A stretch of DNA of 38,525 bases, from the NCBI GenBank assembly GCA_947259795.1, contig CAMYNJ010000046.1, positions 1 through 38,525 of the forward strand. The letters are read 5' to 3'. Source of the stretch: an uncultured Alphaproteobacteria bacterium. GTDB taxonomy: Bacteria; Pseudomonadota; Alphaproteobacteria; UBA8366; JADFVY01. The translations under genes and the position numbers were made by a program. The notes beneath the pieces were generated by a model. It did no database searches. It was not told the origin of the DNA and saw nothing but the letters and a program-made list of their open reading frames with translations. The stretch's first letter is position 1, and every line of letters begins with the position of its first letter. Positions 1-7,107 of this stretch are shown here, in pieces.

Positions 1-977
1 TCTGCGGGATAAACCTCAAGGACCCGGACGGGCGCGCCTACGACGTCAAGACGCCGGCGCTGGCCGGCGGCACGGTGGAGTCGTCAAGCGTCCTTTCCCC
101 GAGGACCGCCTATGATCCCGTTTTCCTGTTCGACTCCCGCTTTGAATACGGCTGGGCTTCGGACAGGAAGGCGAAAGACGTGAGCCTTCACTTCAAATTC
201 GACCGCCCAAGGCGCGTCGAGAAGATACGCATCTGGAACGGATACCAGAGATCGGTCCCCCATTGCCTGGCGAACAGCCGGGCACGGACGATACGGATCA
301 CGGGCGACGGGGGCTACGACTTTGTCGTGGCGGTCAGGGACGTTCTCGGCTCGCAGGTGATCGCCCTGCCGAAGCCCTTCGAAGGCAAGACCCTCACGTT
401 CCATGTTACCGACTCATACGCCGGCAAGTCCTACAAGGACCTCGTCATCAGCGAAATACGCTTCTTCGGCGGCGGGGAATGGTTCATGCTCGACCCCGCC
501 CGCCAGCTTAAAAGCGCCATCGCCGCCAACCGGACGGCGTTCTCGAAGGCCAGTACGGCGGCTCTCCTGAACGACTCCTATATCGGACAGCTCGAGACCG
601 AAGCGGAGTGGATCAGCGCGCGGCTCAGGCTGCGGGCCGACGGCAGCTTCTACCTATCGGGAATTGCGGAGAGCGAGGAGGCCCGCCAATACTTCGCCCT
701 GGGGAATTACGAGATCAAGAAATCGGGCATCAGCGGGATCAGGCTCCGACTCTTCGGCCTCTACTACGAAACCGAGATCTACGGCGACTGCAACGGGTGC
801 GGCCGCGACTGCAACAGGAGCGATTCGCCCGATGGGGTGACGAGCCAGAAGATCTTCCAGGAGTATGTCAACATCAGACCCGCGAAGGACGGCGCGTTCG
901 AGCTGGTCAACGAGAGCGGCGGCCGGAAACTGAAGTTCAAGAAACTGGTATTGACGAGAGAGGGGACGGGGCGTTGA
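1..977 (+). CDS. Discoidin-like (NADase-type glycan-binding) domain protein, 5'-truncated by the window edge
   Basis: The frame is open back to the first base, with no stop before the GTG at 75, so the true start probably lies outside the window. Downstream of the GTG, residues about 5-135 read as a beta-sandwich of the F5/8 type C or NADase-type glycan-binding kind: a start near SSVLSPRTAYDP, the pattern FDSRFEYGWASD, then VEKIRIWNGYQ and a closing ISEIRFFGGGEW. The C-terminal half (about 150-300) is rich in predicted beta strands and has a cysteine patch, DCNGCGRDC, which I do not recognise. The stop overlaps the TTG start of the next gene (TTGA), so the two are probably translationally coupled. 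ATA isoleucine codons and AGG arginine codons seem commoner here than in the core genes, which may hint at transfer. The substrate is unknown; the binding role is inferred from the domain only. Confidence 0.6.
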   Translation, partial: CGINLKDPDGRAYDVKTPALAGGTVESSSVLSPRTAYDPVFLFDSRFEYGWASDRKAKDVSLHFKFDRPRRVEKIRIWNGYQRSVPHCLANSRARTIRITGDGGYDFVVAVRDVLGSQVIALPKPFEGKTLTFHVTDSYAGKSYKDLVISEIRFFGGGEWFMLDPARQLKSAIAANRTAFSKASTAALLNDSYIGQLETEAEWISARLRLRADGSFYLSGIAESEEARQYFALGNYEIKKSGISGIRLRLFGLYYETEIYGDCNGCGRDCNRSDSPDGVTSQKIFQEYVNIRPAKDGAFELVNESGGRKLKFKKLVLTREGTGR

Positions 978-1501
978 GGGCGTTTTTCCTTGCCGTCTTT
1001 CTCGCACTGCCCCTTTCGGCCTCGGCCGCGACAGCGCCTGCCGTCGAGGTCGGCATCGAGTGGGAGTACCATAATTTCGGCGCAACGGTCGAGATCTTCG
1101 AGATCAACGGCCGCCCGCGGCTTTGGGAAACACGGAGCGTAAAAACGATCGAAGACGCGCCTGTGGCGGGTGAGATCGAGGGGGCGGCCATAACGCTGGA
1201 GCCGGGGCAGAAGAAACGCTTCGCCCTCCTGGTGCGGAACGATTCCGCCGAGCCGCTCTATTTCTTCGCCGCCCCGCATGTCGTCGAACCGGTCGAGCAC
1301 GCCCTGGGCTTCAAGTTCAAGTGCCTCTGCATCGACCACGCGTTTTCAGTCGGTCCCGGAGAGGTCTGGTACCGCGTCGTGGAATTCCGGCTGTCGAAGG
1401 ACTTCGTGGGCCGCGCGCTGACGGTCACCCATTCGATCATCGGCATCGACAAAATGCGGGCGGAGCTATTCTCGAAACGGCCCACCCTTCCAGATTTTTG
1501 A
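974..1501 (+). CDS. Secreted protein with Cox11/CtaG-like copper-binding motif
   Basis: The proposed TTG start overlaps the previous stop. It gives a 175-residue protein with a clean signal peptide (RAFFLAVFLALPLSASA, then cleavage near ATA). The mature part is a predicted all-beta domain. Its core, KFKCLCIDHAFSVGPGE followed by a VVEFRLSKDF-like strand and LTVTHSIIG, parallels the Cox11/CtaG signature (K-x-x-C-F-C-F-x-x-Q-x-L-x-P-G-E, then a PV-F-x-x-D-P strand and SYTFF). The two cysteines of the CxC copper site are present. Cox11 proteins are anchored by an N-terminal helix, whereas this one appears to be exported and probably soluble. No cytochrome oxidase gene is visible in the window. 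A periplasmic copper or metal role is inferred from the motif; other immunoglobulin-like folds are possible. The unusual TTG start is chosen because it places the signal peptide at the N-terminus. Confidence 0.6.
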   Translation: MRAFFLAVFLALPLSASAATAPAVEVGIEWEYHNFGATVEIFEINGRPRLWETRSVKTIEDAPVAGEIEGAAITLEPGQKKRFALLVRNDSAEPLYFFAAPHVVEPVEHALGFKFKCLCIDHAFSVGPGEVWYRVVEFRLSKDFVGRALTVTHSIIGIDKMRAELFSKRPTLPDF

Positions 1502-1704
1502 GCCGGCTCGGTCCCGCAGATAAAAGGACGTGTCGTTCCGCTCAATCGGAGGGGGCCTACGCGGCAAAGGCCCGAACTCGCGTAACGCGCACTGCGGGCG
1601 CGAAAAACGCGGTTTCGGTTAATCCTGCATTAACGAGTGCTTCTTATCATCGACTTGTCGCCGATACCTGTTCTTGTCGAAAACAGCTCGAGAGATCGCC
1701 GCCC

Positions 1705-2022
1705 ATGTCCCGCTATGTCCTGCCCCTGCTCGCCTTCGCCCTCCTTGTCGTGCCGGCCGCGTCGGATGCCATCGCCGATAACAACGAATCGATGCCCTGC
1801 GGCGATCGCGACGAAATGCTCTCGCACCTCTCGCAGAAATATTCCGAGAAACCGGTCGCGATGGGCCTTGCGACCAACGGATCGGTCGTCGAGGTGCTGT
1901 CCAACAAGGCCGGCGACAGCTTCACCATCGTCTACACGACGCCGAACGGGCTGACCTGCCTGATGGCCGCCGGCAGCAACTGGCAATTCATCAAGAAACA
2001 GATCGAGGACGCCAGGGCCTGA
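1705..2022 (+). CDS. Small secreted hypothetical protein
   Basis: A 105-residue protein with an N-terminal signal peptide (SRYVLPLLAFALLVVPAASD, cleaved near DAIA). The mature part has two cysteines, in SMPCGDRD and GLTCLMAAGS, which could pair in the periplasm. It reads like a small conserved alphaproteobacterial family with the pattern MLSHLSQKYSEKPVAMGLA, then GSVVEVL, a GDSFTIVYT-like strand and a final TCLMAAGSNW. I do not know its function. The ATG at 1705 is chosen because the signal peptide begins there; the frame is open further upstream but that stretch is not protein-like. It stands alone, convergent with the DUF192 gene. Confidence 0.7.
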   Translation: MSRYVLPLLAFALLVVPAASDAIADNNESMPCGDRDEMLSHLSQKYSEKPVAMGLATNGSVVEVLSNKAGDSFTIVYTTPNGLTCLMAAGSNWQFIKKQIEDARA

Positions 2023-2041
2023 CGCCGCCCCGCCGCGGCGC

Positions 2042-2521
2042 TCAGTCCGCGGACCCGAATATCTCGTGCTCGACGACGTCGCCCGGCGCGATGCCGAGCC
2101 GCGCCGCGGTCCCGCCGTTAAGTTCCAGGACGCCGCGCACCGGCCCCCTCGACGATACGGATTCAAGCGAATGCGGTACGGTGCGCGTCGCGATGCTCTC
2201 GATCTCGCCATCGGCCCTGATGAACAGCATGTCCAGCGGGATATAGGTGTTCTTCATCCACATCGAGGCGCGGCCGGCCCGCTGGCCGAAATCGAACAGC
2301 ATGCCGGCGTCGGCGGCCATGCTGCGCCGGTACATCAGCCCCTGCGCACGCTGTTCCGGCGTGACCGCAAGTTGCACGGTGAACTCGTGCCGCCCCGATT
2401 CGCTGACGATGACGAGGCGCGACGTCGCGAACGTCGTCGCCACCGGGCTCTGCTGCGCGCCGGCAGCGCCGGGCAGCGCCAGTGTCAGCAGACCCAGGAC
2501 CACTGCGAAAAGCCGTTTCAT
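2042..2521 (-). CDS. DUF192 family exported protein
   Basis: 159 residues from the ATG at 2521, starting with a signal peptide (MKRLFAVVLGLLTLALPGAAGA). The rest is a typical DUF192 domain: FTVQLAVTPEQRAQGLMYR, then GMLFDFGQ, SMWMKNTYIPLDMLFI and VLELNGGTAARLGIAPGD. This family is widespread in proteobacteria as single-domain exported proteins, and its biochemical role is not established. Length is normal for the family. The frame is open upstream of 2521, but only this start gives a signal peptide. It is divergent from the thiamine transporter operon; the intervening 2522-2587 shows nothing clear. Confidence 0.85.
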   Translation of the reverse strand: MKRLFAVVLGLLTLALPGAAGAQQSPVATTFATSRLVIVSESGRHEFTVQLAVTPEQRAQGLMYRRSMAADAGMLFDFGQRAGRASMWMKNTYIPLDMLFIRADGEIESIATRTVPHSLESVSSRGPVRGVLELNGGTAARLGIAPGDVVEHEIFGSAD

Positions 2522-2587
2522 GGACTCCACTATAGCGCCGCATGACCGCTTGCCAATCGGCCATCGACGGCCCATAGTTCGGGCAAC

Positions 2588-2803
2588 CTTCACCGGGGGG
2601 AGCCGGATCGTCGGCTGAGAGGTCCCGTCGCGCGGGACGACCCCTAGACCCGGTCCGGGTTGTTGGAATCGTCTTCGGCGACCCAGCAAACCGGAGAATC
2701 GGCTCTAGTTTCAATATGCAGAGCCGATTCACGCGATTGATCGTGAGCGCGATCAATCACGATCGGCTCTGTAACCTGATCCGGATCATGCCGGCGTAGG
2801 GAC
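2588..2803 (+). promoter_or_regulatory. TPP (THI-box) riboswitch with a long insertion
   Basis: The 5' half matches the thiamine pyrophosphate aptamer: the G run at 2595-2600, a P3 hairpin GCCGGATCGTCGGC, the invariant CTGAGA at 2615-2620, a small stem GTCCCG/CGGGAC and a GACCC closing strand at 2638-2643. The 3' half, ACCTGATCCGG then ATCATGCCGGCGTAGGGA at about 2774-2802, is close to consensus. In ordinary TPP aptamers these halves are separated by a few bases (junction J2/4); here about 125 bases lie between them. The element ends just ahead of the TTG start of the transporter ATPase. The AGGGA of the aptamer 3' end is the best available ribosome-binding site, which suggests translational control by sequestration. 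The downstream genes fit thiamine control. Confidence 0.85.
2645..2772 (+). repeat. Hairpin-rich insertion inside the TPP riboswitch
   Basis: Contains GAATCGGCTCT (2696-2706) and its perfect reverse complement AGAGCCGATTC (2720-2730). It also contains an 8-bp hairpin GATTGATC/GATCAATC (2735-2742 with 2751-2758). A second direct copy, ATCGGCTCTG (2762-2771), is perfectly complementary to CAGAGCCGAT (2719-2728). The middle arm can therefore pair with the upstream or the downstream copy but not both. The first part (about 2645-2666) weakly resembles a decayed aptamer 3' half (AGACCCGGTCCGGGTTGTTGG). Confidence 0.7.
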
Positions 2804-2810
2804 GCGTGAC

Positions 2811-3560
2811 TTGACCGCTGACCACTCCATACGACCCATTTCCATTTCCGTCCATGCGGCGCGGCTGTCCTATGCCGGCGCGGCGCTGTTCGATGCCTTG
2901 GACTTCGCGCTGCCCGCCGGGCAGACGACCTGCCTGCTCGGCCCCAGCGGCGTCGGCAAGACCAGCCTATTGCGGCTGGTCGCGGGGCTCGAGGGCGCCG
3001 GCGCCGTGGTGTGCTCCGACGGCGGGAAGCTGCCCGGCCGCTATGCCTGGATGGCGCAGCAGGACCTGCTGCTGCCCTGGCTGACGGTCACCGGGAACCT
3101 GATGCTGGGCGCGCGGCTGCGCGGCGAGCGGCCCGATCGCGCCCGCGCCGACGGGCTGTTGCAGTTGGTCGGGCTGGCCGGACGGGGCGACGACCGGCCG
3201 GCGAGCCTGTCCGGCGGCATGCGCCAGCGCGCAGCGCTGGCCCGGACGCTGATGGAGGATCGGCCGGTGGTGCTGATGGACGAGCCGTTCTCCGCACTCG
3301 ATGCGATCACCCGCTACCAGCTTCAGGACGCCGCGGCGGAATTGCTGGCGGGGCGGACGGTGATGCTGGTCACCCACGATCCGCTGGAGGCGCTGCGGCT
3401 CGGCCACCGCATCCATGTCATGGCGGGGCGCCCGGCGCGGCTCGACGAGGCGCTGGAGCCGGCGGGACACCCGCCGCGCGACCCGCGCGACCCGGCGATA
3501 CTCGCGCTCCAGGCCGAACTCCTGACCCGCCTGGTGTCGGCCAAGGCAGCCACGGCATGA
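2811..3560 (+). CDS. thiZ: ABC transporter ATPase, thiamine-pyrimidine precursor uptake (ThiZ-like)
   Basis: 249 residues, a normal length for a nitrate/taurine/thiamine-precursor-type ABC ATPase. Walker A GPSGVGKT is at about 44-51, the Q-loop glutamine at 83, signature LSGGMRQ at 133-139, Walker B VVLMDE at 153-158 and the switch histidine in LVTHD at 189. It would power import across the inner membrane together with the permease and binding protein encoded next. The start is a TTG at 2811, about eight bases after the AGGGA that ends the TPP riboswitch. The gene overlaps the permease by ATGA. The riboswitch and the ThiY-like binding protein point to N-formyl-4-amino-5-aminomethyl-2-methylpyrimidine or a related HMP precursor as substrate; the ATPase sequence alone would not tell. 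Confidence 0.85.
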   Translation: MTADHSIRPISISVHAARLSYAGAALFDALDFALPAGQTTCLLGPSGVGKTSLLRLVAGLEGAGAVVCSDGGKLPGRYAWMAQQDLLLPWLTVTGNLMLGARLRGERPDRARADGLLQLVGLAGRGDDRPASLSGGMRQRAALARTLMEDRPVVLMDEPFSALDAITRYQLQDAAAELLAGRTVMLVTHDPLEALRLGHRIHVMAGRPARLDEALEPAGHPPRDPRDPAILALQAELLTRLVSAKAATA

Positions 3561-4342
3561 GCGGCCGGGCCGGCATTCCCGCGCCGCTGCGCGGCCTGAT
3601 CGTGGCGGCGGGGCTGGCGGCCGCCTGGCAGGCCGTGGTCTGGCTGACCGGCGCGCCGCACTACATCCTGCCGGCGCCCGGCACGGTCCTCGAAGCGCTG
3701 GTTGAGAACGCGGCGCTGCTGGCCGAAAACACCGGCACGACGGCGGCCGAAATCCTGCTGGGCCTCGCCCTCGGGACGCTGCTGGGCGGCGCCAGCGCGC
3801 TGGTAATGGACTACGCCCGCACTGTGCGGCGCTGGCTGATGCCGGTGCTGGTGGTCAGCCAGGCGGTGCCGGTGTTCGCGCTGGCGCCGTTGCTGGTGCT
3901 GTGGCTCGGCTTCGGCATCGCCTCCAAGGTCGCCATGGCGACGCTGATCATCTATTTCCCGGTGACCGCGGCGTTTCTGGACGGGCTGCGGCGCACCGAG
4001 CCCGGCTGGACCGACCTTGCGCACAGCATGGACGCGACGCGCTGGTCGGCGCTGCGCCATATCCGCATGCCGGCCGCCCTGCCCTCCTTCGCCTCCGGCC
4101 TGCGGGTGGCGACCGCCGTCGCGCCGATCGGCGCGGTGGTCGGCGAATGGGTCGGCTCGTCGAGCGGGCTCGGCTATCTCATGCTGAACGCCAATTCCCG
4201 CGGGCAGACGGACCTCATGTTCGCGGCGCTCGCCGTGCTCGCGGTCCTCGCGGTGGCGCTCTATTTCACCGTCGACCGGCTGCTGGTCCGCGCCTTGCCC
4301 TGGATCGCGGAGTCCGGCGCCGAACACAGAATCAACGCGTAA
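3557..4342 (+). CDS. thiX: ABC transporter permease, thiamine-pyrimidine precursor uptake (ThiX-like)
   Basis: 261 residues with about six predicted membrane helices and the binding-protein-dependent permease fold. The cytoplasmic coupling loop for the ATPase is the region around MDATRWSALRHIRMPAALPS (EAA-type motif, about residues 157-176). The start ATG at 3557 overlaps the ATPase stop. The binding-protein gene follows after 10 bases. Family members serve nitrate, sulfonate, taurine and thiamine-precursor uptake; the operon context decides the assignment here. Confidence 0.85.
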   Translation: MSGRAGIPAPLRGLIVAAGLAAAWQAVVWLTGAPHYILPAPGTVLEALVENAALLAENTGTTAAEILLGLALGTLLGGASALVMDYARTVRRWLMPVLVVSQAVPVFALAPLLVLWLGFGIASKVAMATLIIYFPVTAAFLDGLRRTEPGWTDLAHSMDATRWSALRHIRMPAALPSFASGLRVATAVAPIGAVVGEWVGSSSGLGYLMLNANSRGQTDLMFAALAVLAVLAVALYFTVDRLLVRALPWIAESGAEHRINA

Positions 4343-4352
4343 GGAGACCGAT

Positions 4353-5303
4353 ATGATCCGCATGTTCCTATCGACCCTGGCTCTCGTTGCGGCGCTTGCA
4401 CTCGGCGGCACCCCGACCCTGGCCAAGGAGCGCCTGACCGTCCTGCTGGACTGGTTCGTCAATCCGGACCATGGCCCACTGATCGTGGCCCAGGAGAAGG
4501 GCATGTTCGAGGCGGCCGGCCTGGAGGTCTTCCTGATCGAGCCCGCCGATCCGAACCTGCCGCCGAAGCTGGTGGCGGCCGGCAAGGCGGAGCTGGCGAT
4601 CAGCTACCAGCCGCAACTCCACATGCTGGCCGCCGAGGGGCTGCCGCTGGTGCGCGTCGCGACGCTGGTGGCGACGCCGCTGAATTCGCTGGTCGCGCTG
4701 CGGGACGGGCCGGTGAAACGCATCGCCGACCTCAAGGGCCGCAAGGTCGGCTATTCGATCGGCGGGTTCGAGGACGCGCTGCTGGGCCGGATGCTGGAAA
4801 CGCACGGGCTGACGCTGAAGGACGTCGAGCTGGTCAACGTGAATTTCGCGCTGTCGCCGGCCCTGATGTCCGGCCAGGTCGATGCGGTGATCGGCGCCTT
4901 CCGCAATTTCGAGCTCAACCAGCTGGACATCGAAAAACGCCCGGGCCGGGCCTTCTACCCCGAGGAGGAAGGCGTGCCGGCCTACGACGAGCTGATCGTC
5001 GTGACCAACCGCAAGCTGCTGAAGTCGGCGGCCATCGCCCGGTTCGTTTCGGCGCTGGAGGCGGCGACGCAATATATCGTGAACCACCCGGACGAAGCCT
5101 GGGAGGCCTTTCGCACCAGTGCGCCGAAGAAGCTCGACAACGAACTCAACCGCCGCGCCTGGCGCGACACCGTCACCCGCTTCGCGCTGCGCCCGGCGGC
5201 GCTGGACCGCGGCCGTTACGTCCGCTTCGGCGCCTTCCTCAAGGACCGCGGGCTGGTCAAGACACTGCCGGACCTGAAGACCTACGCGGTGGAGCTGGAG
5301 TAG
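4353..5303 (+). CDS. thiY: Periplasmic thiamine-pyrimidine precursor binding protein (ThiY/NMT1 type)
   Basis: 316 residues. A signal peptide (MIRMFLSTLALVAALALGG, cleaved near TLAKE) is followed by an NMT1/THI5-like domain: LTVLLDWFVNPDHGPLIVAQ, then LAISYQPQLHMLAAEGLP and the YSIGGFEDALL segment. The LDWxxNxxH pattern is typical of ThiY and the yeast Thi5 family, which bind pyrimidine precursors. A good ribosome-binding site (AAGGAG) lies just before the ATG. It is the last gene of the riboswitch-controlled operon; the palindromic element that follows could end transcription. Confidence 0.85.
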   Translation: MIRMFLSTLALVAALALGGTPTLAKERLTVLLDWFVNPDHGPLIVAQEKGMFEAAGLEVFLIEPADPNLPPKLVAAGKAELAISYQPQLHMLAAEGLPLVRVATLVATPLNSLVALRDGPVKRIADLKGRKVGYSIGGFEDALLGRMLETHGLTLKDVELVNVNFALSPALMSGQVDAVIGAFRNFELNQLDIEKRPGRAFYPEEEGVPAYDELIVVTNRKLLKSAAIARFVSALEAATQYIVNHPDEAWEAFRTSAPKKLDNELNRRAWRDTVTRFALRPAALDRGRYVRFGAFLKDRGLVKTLPDLKTYAVELE

Positions 5304-5656
5304 ATCGGCGCCGGCTTTCGCCGGCGAGTCGTATGGTTGTCACCCTCACCCCAACCCTCTCCCATCAAGGGAGAGGGGGTTTTTCGCTGCGAAATCAAAA
5401 CCCTCTCCCTTGATGGGAGAGGGTTGGGTGAGGGTGACCGACAGATGACTCGCCGGCAATGCCGGCGGCCACTTCCCACTCCGCATCGGAAGATTCACGA
5501 TCTCTGAGGAGGCTACGGAAGCAGCCGTCTCGAAGGGTGAGGTTGCGCCGCCCCCGCTGTTGGGCTGCAATGTCGCAGGCCCCAACTCGCCGGTTTCCCG
5601 GCCCGCCATTCGGCGTTAACATCGGCCCCGCGATTCGTGACCCGCAGGAGCCGACC
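5304..5656. other. 353-base intergenic region
   Basis: Holds the palindromic element at 5320-5457. The remaining 5458-5656 has no convincing gene. A good ribosome-binding site (GCAGGAG, 5644-5650) sits at its end for the YeeE/YedE gene. Confidence 0.7.
5320..5457. repeat. 138-bp palindromic intergenic element
   Basis: Nested inverted repeat. The outer arms are GCCGGCGAGTC (5320-5330) and GACTCGCCGGC (5447-5457), an 11-bp perfect match. The inner arms run about 5339-5377 and 5401-5438: around 38 bp with a single extra base on the left, beginning GTCACCCTCACCC and containing CCCTCTCCCATCAAGGGAG. Between the arms are GTTTTT and about 20 bases. In RNA it would form a very strong hairpin. CCCTCACCC/CCCTCTCCC palindromes of this kind are a known abundant intergenic repeat class in proteobacteria. 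It may also act as a terminator for the thi operon. Confidence 0.85.
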
Positions 5657-6856
5657 ATGACCGACGCCGTCCAGCCCGCCCAGAGGCCCCTGCCGCTGCC
5701 GAGCCAGTGGCCGGTGGCCATCGGCGCCTTGCTGGAGATCTCGTATGGCGTCGGGTTGCTGGCCGCCTATGCTTGGCAGTTCGGCGTCCTGTTCGCCATC
5801 GGCGGCCTGCTCGGCGCCTCGCTGTACCATGCCGAGTTCGGCTTCACCGCCGCCTACCGCAACGCCATGGTCCGGCGCGACGTGGCCGGCGTGCGGGCGC
5901 AGGTGCTGATGGTCACGCTGGCCGTCGTGATCTTCGCGCCGACCCTGGCCGGCGGCATGTCGGCGAGCGGCATCCGGGCCTCCGGCGCCCTCGCCCCGGC
6001 CGGCTGGGAAGTGGCCGCCGGCAGCTTCATCTTCGGCGTCGGCATGCAGCTGGCCGGCGGCTGCGGGTCGGGCACGCTGTTCACGGTGGGCGGCGGCAGC
6101 ACGAGGATGGTGGTCACGCTGGTCTTCTTCTGCGTGGGCGCGTTCCTCGCGACGCTCGCCTGGGACTGGCCGCTCTGGGCCTGGCTGCGGGCGGACAGCC
6201 GGACCGTCTCGCTGGGCGCCACCTACGGCTGGGGCGTGACCACGGTCGGGCAGCTGGCGCTGCTCGGCGCGATCTGGCTGGGGCTCGGCCGGTGGGGCCG
6301 GTACCGCGAGCAGAAACCGGTGTGGGGCGGCGGCCTGACCTGGCGGCGCCTGCTCGCCGGCCCCTGGCCGCTGCTGCTGAGCGCCGTCCTGCTGGCGCTG
6401 CTGAACTGGCTGGTCCTCGAGGCCACCGGCCATGCCTGGTCGATCACCTGGGGCTTCACCCTGTGGGCGGCGGAGGCCGCGCAGTTCTTCGGCTGGGACC
6501 CGCAATCGAGCGTGTTCTGGAGCTACCCCTACCAGGCCAGGGCCCTGGCGCGCGGCGTGCTGCTGGACGATACCTCGATCACCAATTTCGGCATCATCCT
6601 CGGCGCGCTGATGGCGGCCGGGTTCGCCGGCCGCTTCGAGCCGACCCTGAGGGTCCCTCCGCGGAGCCTGCTCGCCGCCGTGATCGGCGGGCTGCTGCTG
6701 GGCATCGGCGCACGCATGGCCTATGGCTGCAATATCGGCGCGTTCTTCTCCGGCGTCGCGTCCGGCAGCCTGCACGGCTGGGTCTGGATCCTGTTCGCGC
6801 TGCCCGGCAACTGGGTCGGCGTCCAGCTGCGGCCGCTGTTCGGGCTGGAGAAGTAA
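5657..6856 (+). CDS. YeeE/YedE family inner-membrane transporter
   Basis: 399 residues with about ten predicted membrane helices in two halves. Each half carries the family cysteine motif: GGCGSGTLFTVGGG near residue 135 and YGCNIGAFFSGVASGS near residue 357. In characterised YeeE/TsuA proteins these central cysteines line the thiosulfate path. Thiosulfate or a related sulfur compound is therefore the likely cargo, but family members differ and this one has no sulfur-metabolism neighbour. The ATG at 5657 is chosen for its GCAGGAG ribosome-binding site six bases upstream. A 9-bp hairpin (6880-6888 with 6903-6911) follows the stop. Confidence 0.8.
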   Translation: MTDAVQPAQRPLPLPSQWPVAIGALLEISYGVGLLAAYAWQFGVLFAIGGLLGASLYHAEFGFTAAYRNAMVRRDVAGVRAQVLMVTLAVVIFAPTLAGGMSASGIRASGALAPAGWEVAAGSFIFGVGMQLAGGCGSGTLFTVGGGSTRMVVTLVFFCVGAFLATLAWDWPLWAWLRADSRTVSLGATYGWGVTTVGQLALLGAIWLGLGRWGRYREQKPVWGGGLTWRRLLAGPWPLLLSAVLLALLNWLVLEATGHAWSITWGFTLWAAEAAQFFGWDPQSSVFWSYPYQARALARGVLLDDTSITNFGIILGALMAAGFAGRFEPTLRVPPRSLLAAVIGGLLLGIGARMAYGCNIGAFFSGVASGSLHGWVWILFALPGNWVGVQLRPLFGLEK

Positions 6857-6879
6857 GCGCCGGAGGCCGATTGGCCACC

Positions 6880-6911
6880 GGCCGTCAGTCGAAAGCCGAT
6901 AGCTGACGGCC
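6880..6911 (+). terminator. Candidate hairpin after the YeeE/YedE gene
   Basis: GGCCGTCAG (6880-6888) pairs perfectly with CTGACGGCC (6903-6911) across a 14-base loop. No T-tract follows, so intrinsic termination is uncertain. Confidence 0.4.
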
Positions 6912-7107
6912 CGACTCGAGGAACAACCCCATGCAAAGGGGATTTCCGCGGGTTTCACGCGGCTTCCCGGCCTGAACGAAGGTCAGAAGCCCGGCAGACT
7001 GGCATGTCCGCCGGGCTCTGGTCGCGTGCGGGCTCGCGGGCTGACCGCGATGTCCGGCGCCGGGCCGGGCGGACGCAACGCGTCCCCGGTCCGGCGGGCA
7101 AGGCAGA

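Noticed and set aside
5339-5438. Possible CRISPR or direct-repeat array around CCCTCTCCC
   Set aside because: Only two arms, in inverted orientation, with one short loop; it is a palindromic element, not an array.
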